Shown: piece by piece, positions 1 through 10,989 of the stretch
How positions within the stretch are numbered: position 1 is the first letter of the stretch
Layout of the letters: each line of letters opens with the position of its first letter
NCBI GenBank assembly: GCA_021234155.1
Contig: JAJEKV010000033.1
Coordinates: 5,262,635 to 5,326,634 of the forward strand
From: Isoetes taiwanensis
Taxonomy: Eukaryota > Streptophyta > Lycopodiopsida > Isoetales > Isoetaceae
Direction of reading: 5' to 3'
DNA: 64,000 bases
Notes under the pieces: model-generated
Database searches by the model: none
What the model was told of the DNA's origin: nothing
The model's input: the letters and a program-made list of their open reading frames with translations, nothing else
Position numbers and translations under genes: made by a program

Positions 1-1306
1 CTCTCTACACTTCAGGTTTACCCTAGCGTGCGCTTGAACCTTTGTATCTGGCATGTGAGAAGAGATTGGTTGAAGTGGTTAGTCAAGAACGTGAAGAACA
101 AGGAGGTAAGGAACCAAATGTTTAAGGAATTGGGTGAGATCATGTATGGAATCAAGTGTCCCCCAGGTAACAATGACTATGGAGAGGATTACAATGAGGT
201 TGTTAAAGTAGAAGCTTTGAGAAAGTTGGAAACCCTGAAAGGAAAGTATCCTCAGTATCCCAGATTGGCCTCCTACATGAGTCGAGAGTGGACTCGCAAT
301 ATATGTGAATGGGTGTTGGCCACAAGAATGTTCCCCCATTCAAACCAAGAAACCAATGCTGCAATAGAGGGTTGGCACAAGATACTAAAGATGCGCCTGG
401 GCATCTCCAAATCACAACTGAAGGGCAGGAGGATGGACTGGCTACTACATATGCTTGTCAATGAAGTTGAGGCACATACAACATACTCAAGGTAATTTGC
501 AAAAGATAACGTATTTTGTATATTTACGTGTGCACTAACCCACCACGTTGTTTCATTTACAAGCACACAGGGGGATGAAAGAGGCTGGTTTTGTCATAAA
601 CACATCACAAGAGAAAATTATAGAATCGGCTATTCGAGGGGCGAGGCGCATTCCGGATGATGCAGTCACCTTTGTAGACCTCGAAGGAGGGGAGGCATAT
701 GTCCAGACTCTTGATCTCAACCGCCAACCGTACTTTGTGAGTGGGGCACATAGGAATTGGGCGAGTTGTGATTGCCCATGGGGTGCCAAAGGTAACCTTT
801 GCAAACACCAAGTTAAGGTTATCCAACTAATGGACAGTTACAGAGAGCAGGACATCTTGAAGGTTCTAGGTTCCTATTATGGAAATGCAAGTGGTGGCAT
901 GGAGCACTTGCGCCCTTGTACACCTGGGGTCCCCCCTGGAGATTCACCTGAAGAGATAGTTAGTCTAGAGGATGACATTCTCCCTATGAAGAAAGTTGGG
1001 TTGACCGTAGAGGAAGCTAGGGCCTCACTAGAATCGTGTGTTGCAAGGGTTATGGGACGGGCCTCCAAGGATCCCAGCCTCCTTATAGCCACAGAGGTGA
1101 TGATGAGACAAGTCGACACCAGGCTTGAGAGGATGGACGAAGAGGATGGACCAGACACAACTATATCGTCTTTGTCAGTGCTGGAAGAAGAGGAGGCATA
1201 TGGAACGAGCCTTGCAAGGATGAAGCCACTCTTGGAAATAGGGAAGAGGGGGCCAAAGGACAAGAAACGGAGTTGGAAGGAAGTTGAGATGGAGAGCCTT
1301 GCTTAG
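1..1306 (+). CDS. SWIM zinc-finger / MULE-related protein, 3' part, two exons
   Basis: The gene is open at the left edge. Exon 1 runs to 491 and ends at AAG|GTAATT. A 79-nt intron (492-570) ends in CACAG, and the phases match (2+1), giving Arg across the junction. Exon 2 is 571-1306, ending in TAG. Exon 1 encodes a segment with the ETNAAIEGWHKILK pattern (about codons 108-121), like the region after the DDE core in plant MULE transposases and their domesticated relatives. Exon 2 has CDCPWGAKGNLCKH (about 769-810), a SWIM zinc finger of CxCx(n)CxH type expected to bind DNA or protein. The C-terminus is acidic then basic. The catalytic core would lie upstream of the window, so it could be an active transposase or a domesticated one. 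It lies next to TGATTCC dyad arrays and a ULP1 gene, a pairing also known from some plant MULEs. Confidence 0.8.
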
Positions 1307-1312
1307 ATGGTT

Positions 1313-1860
1313 TGTAATATCTTGAGTTTTGCACAAATACTATGGTTTTTAATTTGATGAGTTTAGCACAAGTACTCTATGTAGAAATACTCTGTGTATA
1401 AATACCATTTGTTTAAATACTTAGTGTGCAATGTTGAAATGCTCGATGTATGTGCAAAATACTATACGTATAAATACCATGTGTACAAATACACAAATGT
1501 ATTAATACTCTATGTATAAGTACTCTATTTTGTAAAACTACACGTATAAATACCATGTGTACAAAATACTATACGTATAAATACTCTGTGTACAAATACA
1601 CAATGTATTAATACTCTATGTGTAAGTACTCTATTTTGTAAAACTACACGTATAAATACCATGTGTACAAAATACTATAAGTATAAATACTCTGTGTACA
1701 AATACACAATGTATTAATACTATATGTATAAGTACTCTATTTTGTAAAACTACACGTATAAATACCATGTGTACGAAAGACTATAAGTATAAATACTATG
1801 TGTACAAATACACAATGTATTAATACTCTATGTATAAGTACCAATAATCCCATGTATATC
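1313..1860. repeat. AT-rich tandem repeat, ~106-bp units
   Basis: Three units start near 1524, 1631 and 1737 with the shared string CTATTTTGTAAAACTACACG, followed by runs of TATAAATACC and GTGTACAAATAC. The flanks are more degenerate copies of the same short words. The words resemble the 3028-3510 array, so the two arrays bracket the 2232-2795 gene. There is no coding signal. Confidence 0.8.
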
Positions 1861-1974
1861 ACGTTTATACTCCATGGACAAATTCAAAATTCACATGTGT
1901 AAATGCAAAATTCCATTGGAAAATAGAGAACTATTTGTCTGTCCAATGGTCGAAAGAAATCCCTAAAGTCGTCA

Positions 1975-2140
1975 ACTGTCCGGTGGAATCACCAATTCGT
2001 GATTCCATGCCATGGAATCCCCTCCGCCATCATTGCATGCCGCAGGCAATGAAGCTGACGGCCAACTGACGCACGCAATGTGTGGTGATTCCACTACACA
2101 GAATCACAGGTGGTGATTCCACCCCACAGAATCAACCTTG
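1975..2140. repeat. TGATTCC/GGAATCA dyad cluster
   Basis: Several GTGATTCC and GGAATCAC words occur as facing pairs separated by a few to ~15 bases (for example 2006-2020 and 2086-2135). This is the first of several clusters of the same dyad, found only in roughly the first 11.3 kb. It lies just upstream of the 2232 start codon, so it could also act as a promoter-proximal element; that is inference. Confidence 0.7.
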
Positions 2141-2231
2141 GGCATCGGACCAACACCATCCTCTTAGTATTCACTCATAATTCTCTGGAAGACGCTTCTT
2201 TGAGGCGCTTCGATCTTCGTCTGTTCCAGCC

Positions 2232-2795
2232 ATGGCCGACTGCCCCCCAGTAGCCATACTCGACGGGGTCCTCGTGGTGGACCTCGGTTTTCTGGAGGCG
2301 CTCAAAGATTGCAGGCTCGAGAATCTGCAGGAGCGCCTCCGGAGTCGAGCATTGGTAGACGTCCCACCCATTCCTGTCGCCATACCTTCGGGACAGGGTT
2401 GTGAATGCATCAGGATTCCTGTGAAGGTTTCCAACGTTTCACACATCCCTAGGCACGAGACGCTTGATGAAGAGTGGGCAAAGAATCTGTTTGCCTACGT
2501 TAAGGAGATGGAAGTGCCGAAGGAAGAATCTGCTAAATGTGGCCGCAAAGATTCTGCTGGTTCAAAGCCAGTGAAGGTGGAGTGCAAGGATGAGCCAGAT
2601 GACGGTGAATTTGCTTTCCCGGTTCCCTGCTGCAAGGACACAAGTTTTGGGAGGGTTGACTGGTCTACCAACAAGGTGTGAGTTCATACACTGCTGTTCA
2701 TTTGATGTTCTGTATTGTTGCTGCAACTAATGTTCTTTATTGCTGCTGCATGAATTACGCAGAAAAAACGAGCCCGCCCCAGTTATAGTGCATAG
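2232..2795 (+). CDS. small conserved protein, paralogue A, two exons
   Basis: I do not recognise the family. Exon 1 (2232-2675) begins MADCPP and ends STNK at AAG|GTGTGA. An 87-nt intron ends TTACGCAG, and exon 2 (2763-2795) adds the short basic tail KKRARPSYSA and a TAG. The ~158-aa product has an N-terminal hydrophobic/leucine-rich part (LVVDLGFLEALKDCRLENL), a middle with CECIR, and an acidic segment followed by FPVPCCKD. The tail reads like a nuclear localisation signal. The paralogue at 3855-4407 on the other strand shares the MADCPP start, the RLRSR, VAIP and WAKNLFA words, the CCKD motif, the intron position and the basic tail. That conservation argues for real genes. The function is unknown; a nuclear role is inferred from the tail only. 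Confidence 0.75.
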
Positions 2796-3027
2796 CTCGC
2801 GACTATCAATGATGGAGGACTGTCCTTGTTTTGGTTTCTGTTCAGACAGTTCTGTTGATTTTAGATTTCCTGTTAGCTACCTTGCTGCACGCCTTCTTAT
2901 GAGAATACAGATTTAAGTTAATTGATGTGCAATCTCTTCAGTTGGCTTCAGATTCTATGCATATTGTGAATCTACATATTGTAATTTTTGATGAGTTTTG
3001 CACAATATGAGTTTCTGATATAATATG
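2796..3027. other. intergenic, nothing recognised
   Basis: This is the downstream flank of the small gene. I see no coding potential and no clear repeat before the AT-rich array starts. Confidence 0.5.
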
Positions 3028-3510
3028 TGCAAAATACTATACGTATAAATACTATGCGTATAAATACTATACGTATAAATACTATACGTATAACTACTAT
3101 GAGTACAAACACAAAATCTGCAAATACTATGCGTATAAATACTATACGTATAAATACTATGAGCACAAACACACATTCTGCAAAATACTATAGTATAAAT
3201 ACTATACGTACAAATACTATGAGGACAAACACAAAATCTGCAAATACTATGCGTATAAATACTATGCGTATAAATACTATACGTATAAATACTATGAGTA
3301 CAAACACACAATCTACAAAATACTATACGTTTGAATACTATCTGTATAAAATACTAAACGTATAAATACCATGTGTAGAAAATACCACAAGTATAAATAC
3401 TCTGTGTACAAAAACATAATATATTAATACTCTGTGTAGAAGCACTCGAAGCATGTAGACAACACTCTATGTATAATACTTGAAGTACAAATACTCCCAT
3501 GTATATCACG
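3028..3510. repeat. TACGTATAAATACTA minisatellite
   Basis: There are about twenty copies of a ~15-bp word (ACTATACGTATAAAT, with GCGTATA variants). A higher-order unit inserts a GAGTACAAACACAAAATCTGC-like segment about every 90-110 bp. Each word carries the self-complementary TACGTA or TGCGTA core. The array lies between the 3' ends of two convergent paralogous genes. Reading frames through it are artefacts of the period. Confidence 0.85.
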
Positions 3511-3854
3511 TTTATACTGCGTATGGAATCACTTTTAATCCTGCGTATGGAATCACAACCAGAAACATGGAAGCAAATACAGTTGAGATGCATGCATTCC
3601 ATGAGATGCTTTAATGCATGATACTGGAGGCACTAACACTTGCACATTGAACAGCCATAATCTCGATTCATATTTATAAATAAGCGTCGCACCAAAAAAA
3701 AAACAGCAGGTTTTAACGGACAGGGTTTAGCAGCAGGGTTCAACCAAAAAAAGATTCTGCAAGGTTTAACAGACAGTGATTCTCAGACATGTATGGATGC
3801 TCAAAAGGAAACTGCCAAAAAGATGACAGTGTCTGCTTCATTCGTTATCAGCAA

Positions 3855-4407
3855 TTAGGTGTGGGAACGCTTCCTCTGGATCAAACTTGCAATTAGTTAC
3901 ATCCAGCAAAAAAGAAAAATCGTGAAGCAAGAGGCGCAGATGGCTAACCTTGACGCTGGTCCAGTTAGTTCGACCGGTAGATGGGTCCTTGCAGCAGGCA
4001 ACGGGAAACACGAACTCGTCATCTTCTGGTTCATCGAACTCAAACGCGTCCTTGGAAGCCTTCGATGGACATGGACATCCGCATGCAGTACGCTTACCAG
4101 TTGAATGAAGAAATGCAAACAAATTCTTGGCCCATTCACCGTCACATTCTTCGTGACCAGGAATTCTGGAACCCCTAGATACTTTAACTCGAATTTTCGA
4201 GCCATTGGACTTCCTCAAAGGCACCCTCACGCAATCGCAGCCCTCTTGCCTCGGTATGGCGACGGAAACCGGCGGCACCTCTTGCAGCGACCGACTTCGG
4301 AGACGATCCTGCAGGCTCTCGAGCCTGCAGTTGTGGAAATTATCCAAGAAACGAAGGTCAATCATGAGAAACCCGTCCTCTATAACAATTGGGGGGCAGT
4401 CTGCCAT
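3855..4407 (-). CDS. small conserved protein, paralogue B, two exons
   Basis: Exon 1 is 4407-3949 (MADCPPIVI... to NWTSVK), with donor AAG|GTTAGC. A 73-nt intron ends CCAG, and exon 2 (3875-3855) reads RKRSHT then TAA. The intron is phase 0, at the same place as in paralogue A, and again supplies a short basic tail. Relative to A it carries an insertion around KSNGSKIRVKVSRGS and a CGCPCP stretch. Shared words include RLRSR, PPVSVAIP, EWAKNLFAF and CCKD. The acidic EPEDDEF segment precedes FPVACCKD, matching DEPDDGEFAFPVPCCKD in A. The family is not recognised. Reading through the intron gives a longer but less conserved tail, so I prefer the spliced form. Confidence 0.75.
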
Positions 4408-4618
4408 TCCTAGAACCCGGCAACTGATGTTAGAGCAGGCGAAGAGCAGACAAAGAAATTCCTTACCGAACCACGCGAAAGAAGCAGAAATTCCTTACCG
4501 AACCACAGGAAGCCACAGGAACTATCGCAAAGATATGGCGCCTAACAATTGGATCGAAGCACCGGAGCCGGAGCTGAGCAGCAAAACCAGAACATATGAT
4601 TGAATTGAAAGCGGCAGA

Positions 4619-4916
4619 AGCTTGTCCGTCGGGCCTCTACGAAATTCCGCCCGACGGAATCACCGACTAGGGCTAAATTCGCTGTCAGTCTAGGGGCCAA
4701 CGTGGCACCGTGGCATTTGTCGACGTCGCGTCACTATAGTTTGGCACGAATCCTGGCAGTGAAGGCCTGTCCGTCGGGGCTACGAAATTCCGCCCGACGG
4801 AATCACCGACCGGATTGGACTAAATTCGCCGTCAGTGTAGGGGCCAGCGTGGCACCCTGGCATTCGTCAACGTCGCGTCAGCTCAGTCTGGCACAAATCC
4901 TAGTAGTGAGGGCAAT
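4619..4916. repeat. ~149-bp tandem duplication
   Basis: Two copies (about 4619-4763 and 4768-4916) share GTCCGTCGGG, CGAAATTCCGCCCGACGGAA, GGGGCCA(A/G)CGTGGCACC and CGTCGCGTCA blocks. Each copy contains one CCGCCCGACGGAATCACCGAC word, a variant of the dyad family. The copies are diverged, so the duplication is not recent. Confidence 0.75.
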
Positions 4917-4978
4917 AGATGGCGGCGGCCTGGCATTTATTACGTACGTCGCGCAATGATGAGTCGTCGGAACGACAG

Positions 4979-5186
4979 ACTTGTGATTCCACGGAAAAGA
5001 ATAACGGCAGTGTGATTCCACGGAATTGAATAACGTACTGGTGATTCCACGGAGTCGAATCACGAAAGTGTGATTCCACGGAATGGAATCGACGTGGTGG
5101 TGTGATTCCACGGAATTGAATAACCGTGGTGTGATTCCACGGAATGGAAACACCGTGGTGTGATTCCGCGGAGCGGAATCGAGCAT
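4979..5186. repeat. TGATTCC dyad array, seven ~30-bp units
   Basis: Seven consecutive units start GTGATTCC(A/G)CGG and end in forms of GAATGGAATCAC. Each unit could fold into a short hairpin with a TGATTCC / GGAATCA stem. The array lies ~160 bp beyond the 3' end of the ULP1-type gene. Confidence 0.85.
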
Positions 5187-5344
5187 TCAACCCAGATTCA
5201 AATTCAAAAAAGTTCCCGCTCCAAAATCTTTCAAATTCAAATTCAAAAAACTTCATCAGTTCATGTACAGTGGTATGGATTCCTGTGGAAATAAAACCAG
5301 CAAAGCTGGGAATTGTAGTTCTCTGTTCAATAGCAAGGTTGAAA

Positions 5345-7745
5345 TCATGGGCCATTTTTCCTCAGACGGGTAACCAAGCCACCCTCCTCGGTCCAATCTC
5401 CCTGGGGTAGATGAAATGTGCTTTTCCTTTGCTGGACGCAGTCAAATAACTTCTGCAGCATGACAGCAAATGTCGACCTTGTCATGTCGATTTCCCTCCG
5501 CCCAAACCATTTGGATGTGTCAATGACCTGCAAGCGGGCGGTTTAGAATGAAACATCACGAAATTAAGTAAAAATTGCATACATAACACTCACAGAATGA
5601 TCTTTCGAGTTGCAAATGTCCAGCAAGAACCTCTTCACAAAACAAATTGTGTATATCCCACAATCCTGGGAGTTCTCCTGCTGGGGCACATTCAAGGGGA
5701 CACAGGGGGCATTGTGCAGGCTCGAGGATTCAAAATTCCATCTCTTCATAATGTCTGCTATGAAACTGAGCGCAAACATAGCAATCAGGGAATGCCAATT
5801 CGATAGGAAAGCTGTAAAATTCATCTTACATAGTCGCGAAAGATCTTAAGTTGGAGTGCATGGGCGCCATTGAATCTAGATGCAGCACCACTGGGCACGG
5901 GGTTTGAAGCCTCCGGCTTGCCTCTTCGTTGGATACCAATATAAACAGGCTCCAGTGGTTGCTGCAAAACAGGTTTATGAAATCGAATTGCCTACCTCTT
6001 AACTCGAAATCGAATTGTATACCTGCTCATAACTGGGAAGTAGTAGAAACCGACATTTTGCATCCGCCAATTCTGCCTGCTAAAAGGTTTGGGTGGGATT
6101 AGATTACTGAAAATTTCATAGGCACCTGACTGACCCTCCAAAGAGTTTTGCAAGAAGAGGCCGAAGGCCGCGGGATGGATGAAAACATGCTGGCACCTCT
6201 TATTCTGGGGGATGGCATGAATTAAGGCTCTGTGAAGGGCATTCTACAGTCAGTGAATGATATTGTCAAACCAAACGAAAAATCAGCTTTGAACTTACAG
6301 AAGATAGGCACCAACGCATTCCTCGTTGATTCTGCAGTCCACATCGTCTTCTACACCGGGCACTGTCATGAAAACCTGGGCAAAATTGGCATAGATCCGA
6401 AATTCAGATGCTGCCGATTTTTTCCCTACTCGATTCTTGTCTTTGCAGATTGTTAGTGGATACTTGAATGTAAAATTACAGGTCCAATTCCTGGAAACAA
6501 GGCCTGTTTGGTAAGCAAAAACAGAATAAAAAAATGTGGCCTCCAGTCTATGCATCATGGGAATATCAATAATTGTCCCCTCCTCTTCCGACGAAGTAGA
6601 GGGGTCGGGAAGACCTGCTGTTTGAATAGCATCGCGCAGACCCTGAATGTAGCTGGACGTCTCAAAAACAATGTGATTAGGAGCTATGCAATCTTCTGTT
6701 TTATTTGCACCCCTCTTTTCACAGGTGTTTTGGGCTTCTTGACCGGGACCGGGAGCTTGCATGCTTTTTTGGGAGGGGGGGATGGAAATTCCCCCTCTGC
6801 TTGTGCAGCTTCCACACTGAAATCATCTCGGTCGACCTGTTCCTGCTCCGCTGCCAAAGACATGTCGGCCCTCAACTCTTCAACAGTAACATTGAACCTT
6901 CTAGCAATGTTATTTCTTATTGCTGCCCTCTTCTGATCCTCCAAACTCTCCTCCACCATCCGCCTTATCTCCACCTGCTGAATGACCCAAGCAGCCTTGT
7001 TTGCCGGTTTGAGAATCCCATGCTCTATTTGCTCCTCTGCCATGGCTTCGACCCGCTTTGGCCCTTGCCAAAATCCGTCTCGTTATTGTGTTGCCACGGG
7101 TAATCCTCGTCTACACTCATTGCGGTGCACAATTGAAAATCCCTCTTCTTCTTGGCTAACTCAGGGGCATTGGGTTTCCTTCCCCGAATTGTCACTGGCA
7201 GCTTTGTAATCCCGGTCATGTTGTGCTTGGCTAACACGTGGATTTCCAAATCCCACTTCTTGGAGTAACCGATCCGCGGTTGTCGAATTGGCGGTACCAC
7301 CAGACCATCACCGCGCCAATTTCCAGTTGGGAATTTCTGCCATATTTCCGGGATTCTCCCAGGGAGCGTTTTCCACGGCATCGCTGCATAAATCCTGTTC
7401 GCACTCTATGCTGGCTTCTGCATCTTTGCAATCAACATCCTCTTGAGGCACTGGAACAGACATTTCGCGGGCATCTGCAACCCCCCAAATATTTGGGAAA
7501 AGACGAGAAGCTTGAGCAATGACCTTAGCACGAACAGAATCCGGAGAATCCGGTTGCGGCTCCACACCTGCGCCTGCAGCTGTCCCTAAACCCTCAACTG
7601 CAAAAGCCTTAGCGGGAGGGGAGTCCACCTCCGATTCAAGAGCCTCTTCTTGCAAGGGGTTGTTCACAGGGAACGCAAAAGCCGAATTTGCATCGGATTC
7701 AACCTGGAAGTTCTCGCCCTGCGAGGTTTCAAGACTCTGCGCCAT
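5345..7745 (-). CDS. ULP1-like (peptidase C48) cysteine protease, multi-exon
   Basis: ULP1/SENP proteases remove SUMO or related modifiers; plant transposons often carry them too. The catalytic half can be spliced cleanly, with matching phases: exons 6660-6299, 6229-6023, 5961-5830, 5765-5594 and 5527-5345 (TGA). Introns are 69, 61, 64 and 66 nt, all GT-AG. Visible residues are INEECVGAYL (substrate groove), NHWSLF (catalytic His), VLHLDS (Asp), PQQEN (Gln) and SQDCG (Cys), all present. The N-terminal half starts at ATG 7745 (MAQSLETSQ), is acidic, then has a KKACK...KKPKTP basic stretch that joins exon 6660 by a 62-nt intron (6722-6661, weaker donor GTGAAA). Between ~7380 and ~7040 the frame changes twice; introns are likely, but I could not settle the sites. 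It may be a host gene or transposon cargo. Confidence 0.82.
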
Positions 7746-8149
7746 CTGGAAACGGATTGAAGCGACAAAAACACAAGAACAGACGCTTAGCGAACGGGGG
7801 CCGGAAGAACGGAGCGCCAAAGACGGCGCCGTGAGAAATTGTATGTTGGACGCTAGCGTAAAGGGGCCGAAGAGCGGGCGCCACGAACGAACCTCGAAAA
7901 AAACGAATGTTTGGAAAGAGAGAAAGGGAAATTTCGGCGCGAGACGCAGATTCCTTCGATGGGCGCAGCTTCATGCTAGGGCTTGACGTGGAGGACGGCG
8001 ATGACGCCGAGCCGCTTCAATCATGACATTGTCGTGGTACCGCGGTAACGGTGATAATTATGAGACGCCAGAATTCAAAATATCCCTAGGACATAATTAA
8101 AATAGCCAAAATATCCACGACAAATCGAGCGGTCAGGATGCGTCGCCCA
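7746..8149. promoter_or_regulatory. upstream flank of the ULP1-like gene
   Basis: This stretch lies 5' of the minus-strand ATG at 7745. It is GC-rich close to the gene and holds no confident coding sequence on the plus strand. A promoter is expected here by position only; I see no clear TATA box or other element. Confidence 0.3.
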
Positions 8150-9400
8150 TTTGCAGTGATTCCGTCGAATGGAAAATTAAAAAACTGTGATTCCGTCCCC
8201 CGGAATCTTCATGTTGTGATTCCACCACGTTGAATATCACAGAATGTGATTCCATCTGGCAGGATCGCGTTTATGTGATTCCTTCTGTTGGAATCAGAAT
8301 TTGGTGATTCCGCGGTGCGGTATCCTACGGTTGTGATTCTGTCGAATGGGTAATCAAAAAACTGTGATTCCATCCCCAGGAATCTCCATGTGGTGATTCT
8401 GCCACGTTGAATAACACAGAATGTGATTCCATCTGGCAGAATCGCGTCATGGTGATTCCTTCGAGTGGAATCAGGACTTAGTGATTCCGCGGCGTGGTAT
8501 CCTAAGGTCGTGATTCCTTCTAGTGGAATATAAGAGTTGTGATTCTATCCGACGGTCTCTACCCGTGGTGATTCCGCCGGAAGGTTTAGAAACCGACGGC
8601 CAGGATAGACCCGGCTGACCGACGGCTGGGATGCATCAGGAGCTGCACGTGGCGTTGTCAGTGTACGGTTACGGGGTCGCCAGAACGGACCCCGTTTCCC
8701 CGGGATCGTGATTCTGCGGCAAGGAATATCTTGCGATGGAATCACAATAACCGGGGTAAAAATATTTCGACGCATTTATGGACGTTAAAAACAATTTTTT
8801 AACAAGGTTGCCTTTTTTTTGCTTTGGTCCATAACACGATTGGTTCCCGTAGACGTTAAAAGGCTTATCTTATCTTAACCGGGTGAAAATATCCTTACCC
8901 TGGTTTTGGTTGATTCCATCACAGTGAATACTTTCCCGCGGAATCACAGACCCTCCGGGAACGGGATCCGTGCCGGAGCCCCCGTTATTCGTACCTGACA
9001 GTACGACCGTCCATTTTATACTTCCCCGTGGAATCACAACGGTAGAATACCCCCGGACGGAATCACCACATAATTATTCCACCGGACGGAATCACCAACT
9101 TATAATTCCGCCGGGCAGAATCACCAATTTGTAATTCCGCCAGATGGAATCACTTACTTGTTATTTCGTCGGACGGAATCACCCCGTTCCACTTCCGCGG
9201 GGCGGAATCACATGGAATTGATCCTGCGGGGTGGAATCACCGCATACCGTAATATTCTCCCCCGTGGAATCACCGCGTACAATAATATTCTCTCCCGTGG
9301 AATCACCACGTAAATATTCTCCCCCGTAGAATCACTGCGATAATATTCTCCCCCGTAGAATCACCGCGTACTATTCTTCGAGAAGGAATCACCTGGAGAA
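8150..9400. repeat. large inverted array of TGATTCC dyads (foldback-like)
   Basis: The left arm (8157-8600) is a run of GTGATTCC-initiated units. A six-unit block of ~180 bp is itself duplicated (about 8157 and 8333). The right arm (about 9020-9400) has units ending GGAATCAC, the opposite orientation. The centre holds inverted segments: 8690-8706 (ACGGACCCCGTTTCC) faces 8952-8985 (GGGAACGGGATCCGTGCCGG), and AACCGGGGTAAAAATATT near 8750 faces the 8880-8915 segment. The whole reads as a foldback or MITE-like element whose arms are minisatellites. The solo arm at 10,993-11,280 shares the GACGGCCAGGAT and CCCGTTTCC segments. Confidence 0.75.
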
Positions 9401-9544
9401 GCCCAATGTTTGCCATTCTCAATTTCTGCAGATGAGCGACAGATTCTCAAAGTATAACTTACATTGCTTGCGAAAGCAAACAAGGGGTGGATTGAATTGG
9501 AAGAAAATATAAACTTGTGCTACTCCATTTTTTGTGTGCCTGTC

Positions 9545-9660
9545 CATTGTTATTCTATGCACTGCCCAGAATTTTTATGGATGGGGATTTGAACCCCTTG
9601 CCAATATTGACAATGCCATGGCCGAACTAAATCTTGCATGAATTCTTCACATTTTTCTGT
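9545..9660 (-). repeat. tRNA-derived SINE-like head
   Basis: On the minus strand, GGGGTTCAAATCCCC (about 9587-9601) is a perfect T-arm with a B-box, preceded ~30-45 nt upstream by an A-box-like TTAGTTCGGCCATGGC. No matching acceptor stem or anticodon arm is visible, so I call it a SINE head or decayed tRNA rather than a working tRNA gene. Confidence 0.4.
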
Positions 9661-9749
9661 GGAAAACCGTAACTTCAACAATCCAATATTGAAGCCAAGA
9701 TTTTATTTCAGAATATGATCTTTCTGGAAAATTTTTAGGAGGAGCCTTC

Positions 9750-9985
9750 TCGTTTCTCTACCAAAATCGGGACGTGAATTTTTTGCAGCCCAATCATCAT
9801 CCCTGCTCGAATTTCTTTCACGACCACGATTGTACTCTCTATGCCTGCTTCCATGACCACGATCGTTTTCAGTATAACTGCTCGGCTGTGATCTTCTTCG
9901 TTCCCATATTTTTCGATTTCACTGCCCCTGCTTCTATCTTCGGTATATCTGTCCCTAGTCTACTTCAGATCAAACAGTTACAAAG
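9750..9985 (-). pseudogene. R/D-rich SR-like protein fragment
   Basis: Minus-strand frames give DRYTEDRSRGSEIEKYG and, after a frame change, NDRGHGSRHREYNRGRERN with SSRDDDW. This Arg/Asp/Ser composition is typical of SR-type RNA-processing proteins. No RRM or zinc knuckle is seen. It is on the same strand as the AP2 and cold-shock fragments, and the AP2 fragment's frame runs into a similar SRDSDRHGSRG stretch near 10,290, so the pieces may form one chimeric transcript. Confidence 0.45.
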
Positions 9986-10169
9986 CCTATTCTGCAAGCG
10001 CTAGACAAAAATAAGCTATATTTGCAAGCAGATCCAAGCAGTTTTCCGGCGAAGATGAATGAGAGCTTGAGGCGGCTAAGTATGAAGATATTTTTAAGCA
10101 AAGCTACGGCAGGGAATCCAATAAGTAAGTGGAAAGAGGGTCTTTTTCTCCGATTTCTTGGATTTTTCT

Positions 10170-10430
10170 TTTTAGGTCGGGCAAACAGAAAGAGGGTATC
10201 CTTCAGAAAGGAAGAAAAAGGGCGCTGCTCGACTCCACCATAGCTGATTTCTCTGTTCCGGCTTATGCAGAACTGTGCCCCTGCTTCCATGCCTATCTGA
10301 GTCCCGTGAATGCCTGGCTTTTTTGCCCTTTATCCTAACAGCTGCAGCATCATATGCTGTTGTAGCTTCGTGGGCTGTATCAAATGTTCCAAGCCCCACC
10401 CTCTTAAAGCATAACCCAGTGGGAAAACAG
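10170..10430 (-). pseudogene. AP2/ERF domain, C-terminal half only
   Basis: The frame reads RVGLGTFDTAHEATTAYDAA followed by VRIKGKKARHS, the second half of an AP2/ERF DNA-binding domain (usually R-VWLGTFDTAEEAARAYD-AA-RGKKA). The YRG half is missing; upstream in the frame is non-AP2 sequence. Here VWLG reads VGLG. Downstream the frame continues SRDSDRHGSRG, unlike AP2 proteins, then ends. It is probably a captured exon. Confidence 0.65.
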
Positions 10431-10569
10431 AGAAAAACAGAGGAAACAGAAACCTCATTGCACCAGAAACCTCTGCAATCAAAAGCCTGCAACAGAAACT
10501 CTGCCTCCTGCATAGCGAGATCGTCTGCCTCCTGCATCACGCCTTGGAGCCCCTTAAACAAAGGCGTCT

Positions 10570-10794
10570 TTCGGCCTTGGCCCTGCCATCTTCGCCCTGA
10601 TCTACCAAGAACTCCACAGATTCGCCGTCTTTCAGCAACTGGAACCCATCTGCATGAATCGATGTTTGATGCACAAACAGATCTTCTCCTTCGTCGTCCG
10701 GAGTTATGAATCCAAAGCCTTTCGTGCTGTTGAATCACTTCACCTTTCCGGTGTTCTTCGCCTCGCCGGATCCTGCTGAGCCTGAATCCGCCAT
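10570..10794 (-). pseudogene. cold-shock-domain protein fragment with stop at conserved Trp
   Basis: From ATG 10,794 the frame reads MADSGSAGSGEAKNTGKVK, then TGA (10,737-10,735), then [20 protein letters not shown] and [11 protein letters not shown]..., a near-perfect plant cold-shock domain with RNP1 (KGFGFI) and RNP2 (DLFVH). The family invariably has Trp after GKVK, so the TGA replaces TGG. After ...[11 protein letters not shown] the usual glycine/CCHC C-terminus is absent. The domain is otherwise hardly decayed, suggesting recent capture or a recent nonsense change. Confidence 0.8.
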
Positions 10795-10989
10795 TGGAAA
10801 GCTTGGCGCAACTAGGGTAGATTCGAGCAGCAGAAAAAAAGGGTTAGAATAAAAAGGAGCCAAATCTGACCTCCTACTAACAGATTTAATCTGGATTAAA
10901 GCTCCGTTGATGGGCGATTAATCGCCATCTATCGCCGGAGCACTTGTTCTCAGAAGAAGAAGACGTCAAAATTTTGAATTTTTACTAGG

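Noticed and set aside
1975-9400. CRISPR array
   Set aside because: The short regularly spaced dyads superficially resemble repeats with spacers, but units are degenerate, spacing varies, and the surrounding genes are spliced plant genes.
9545-9660. Functional tRNA gene
   Set aside because: The T-arm is good, but no acceptor-stem partner or anticodon arm was found.
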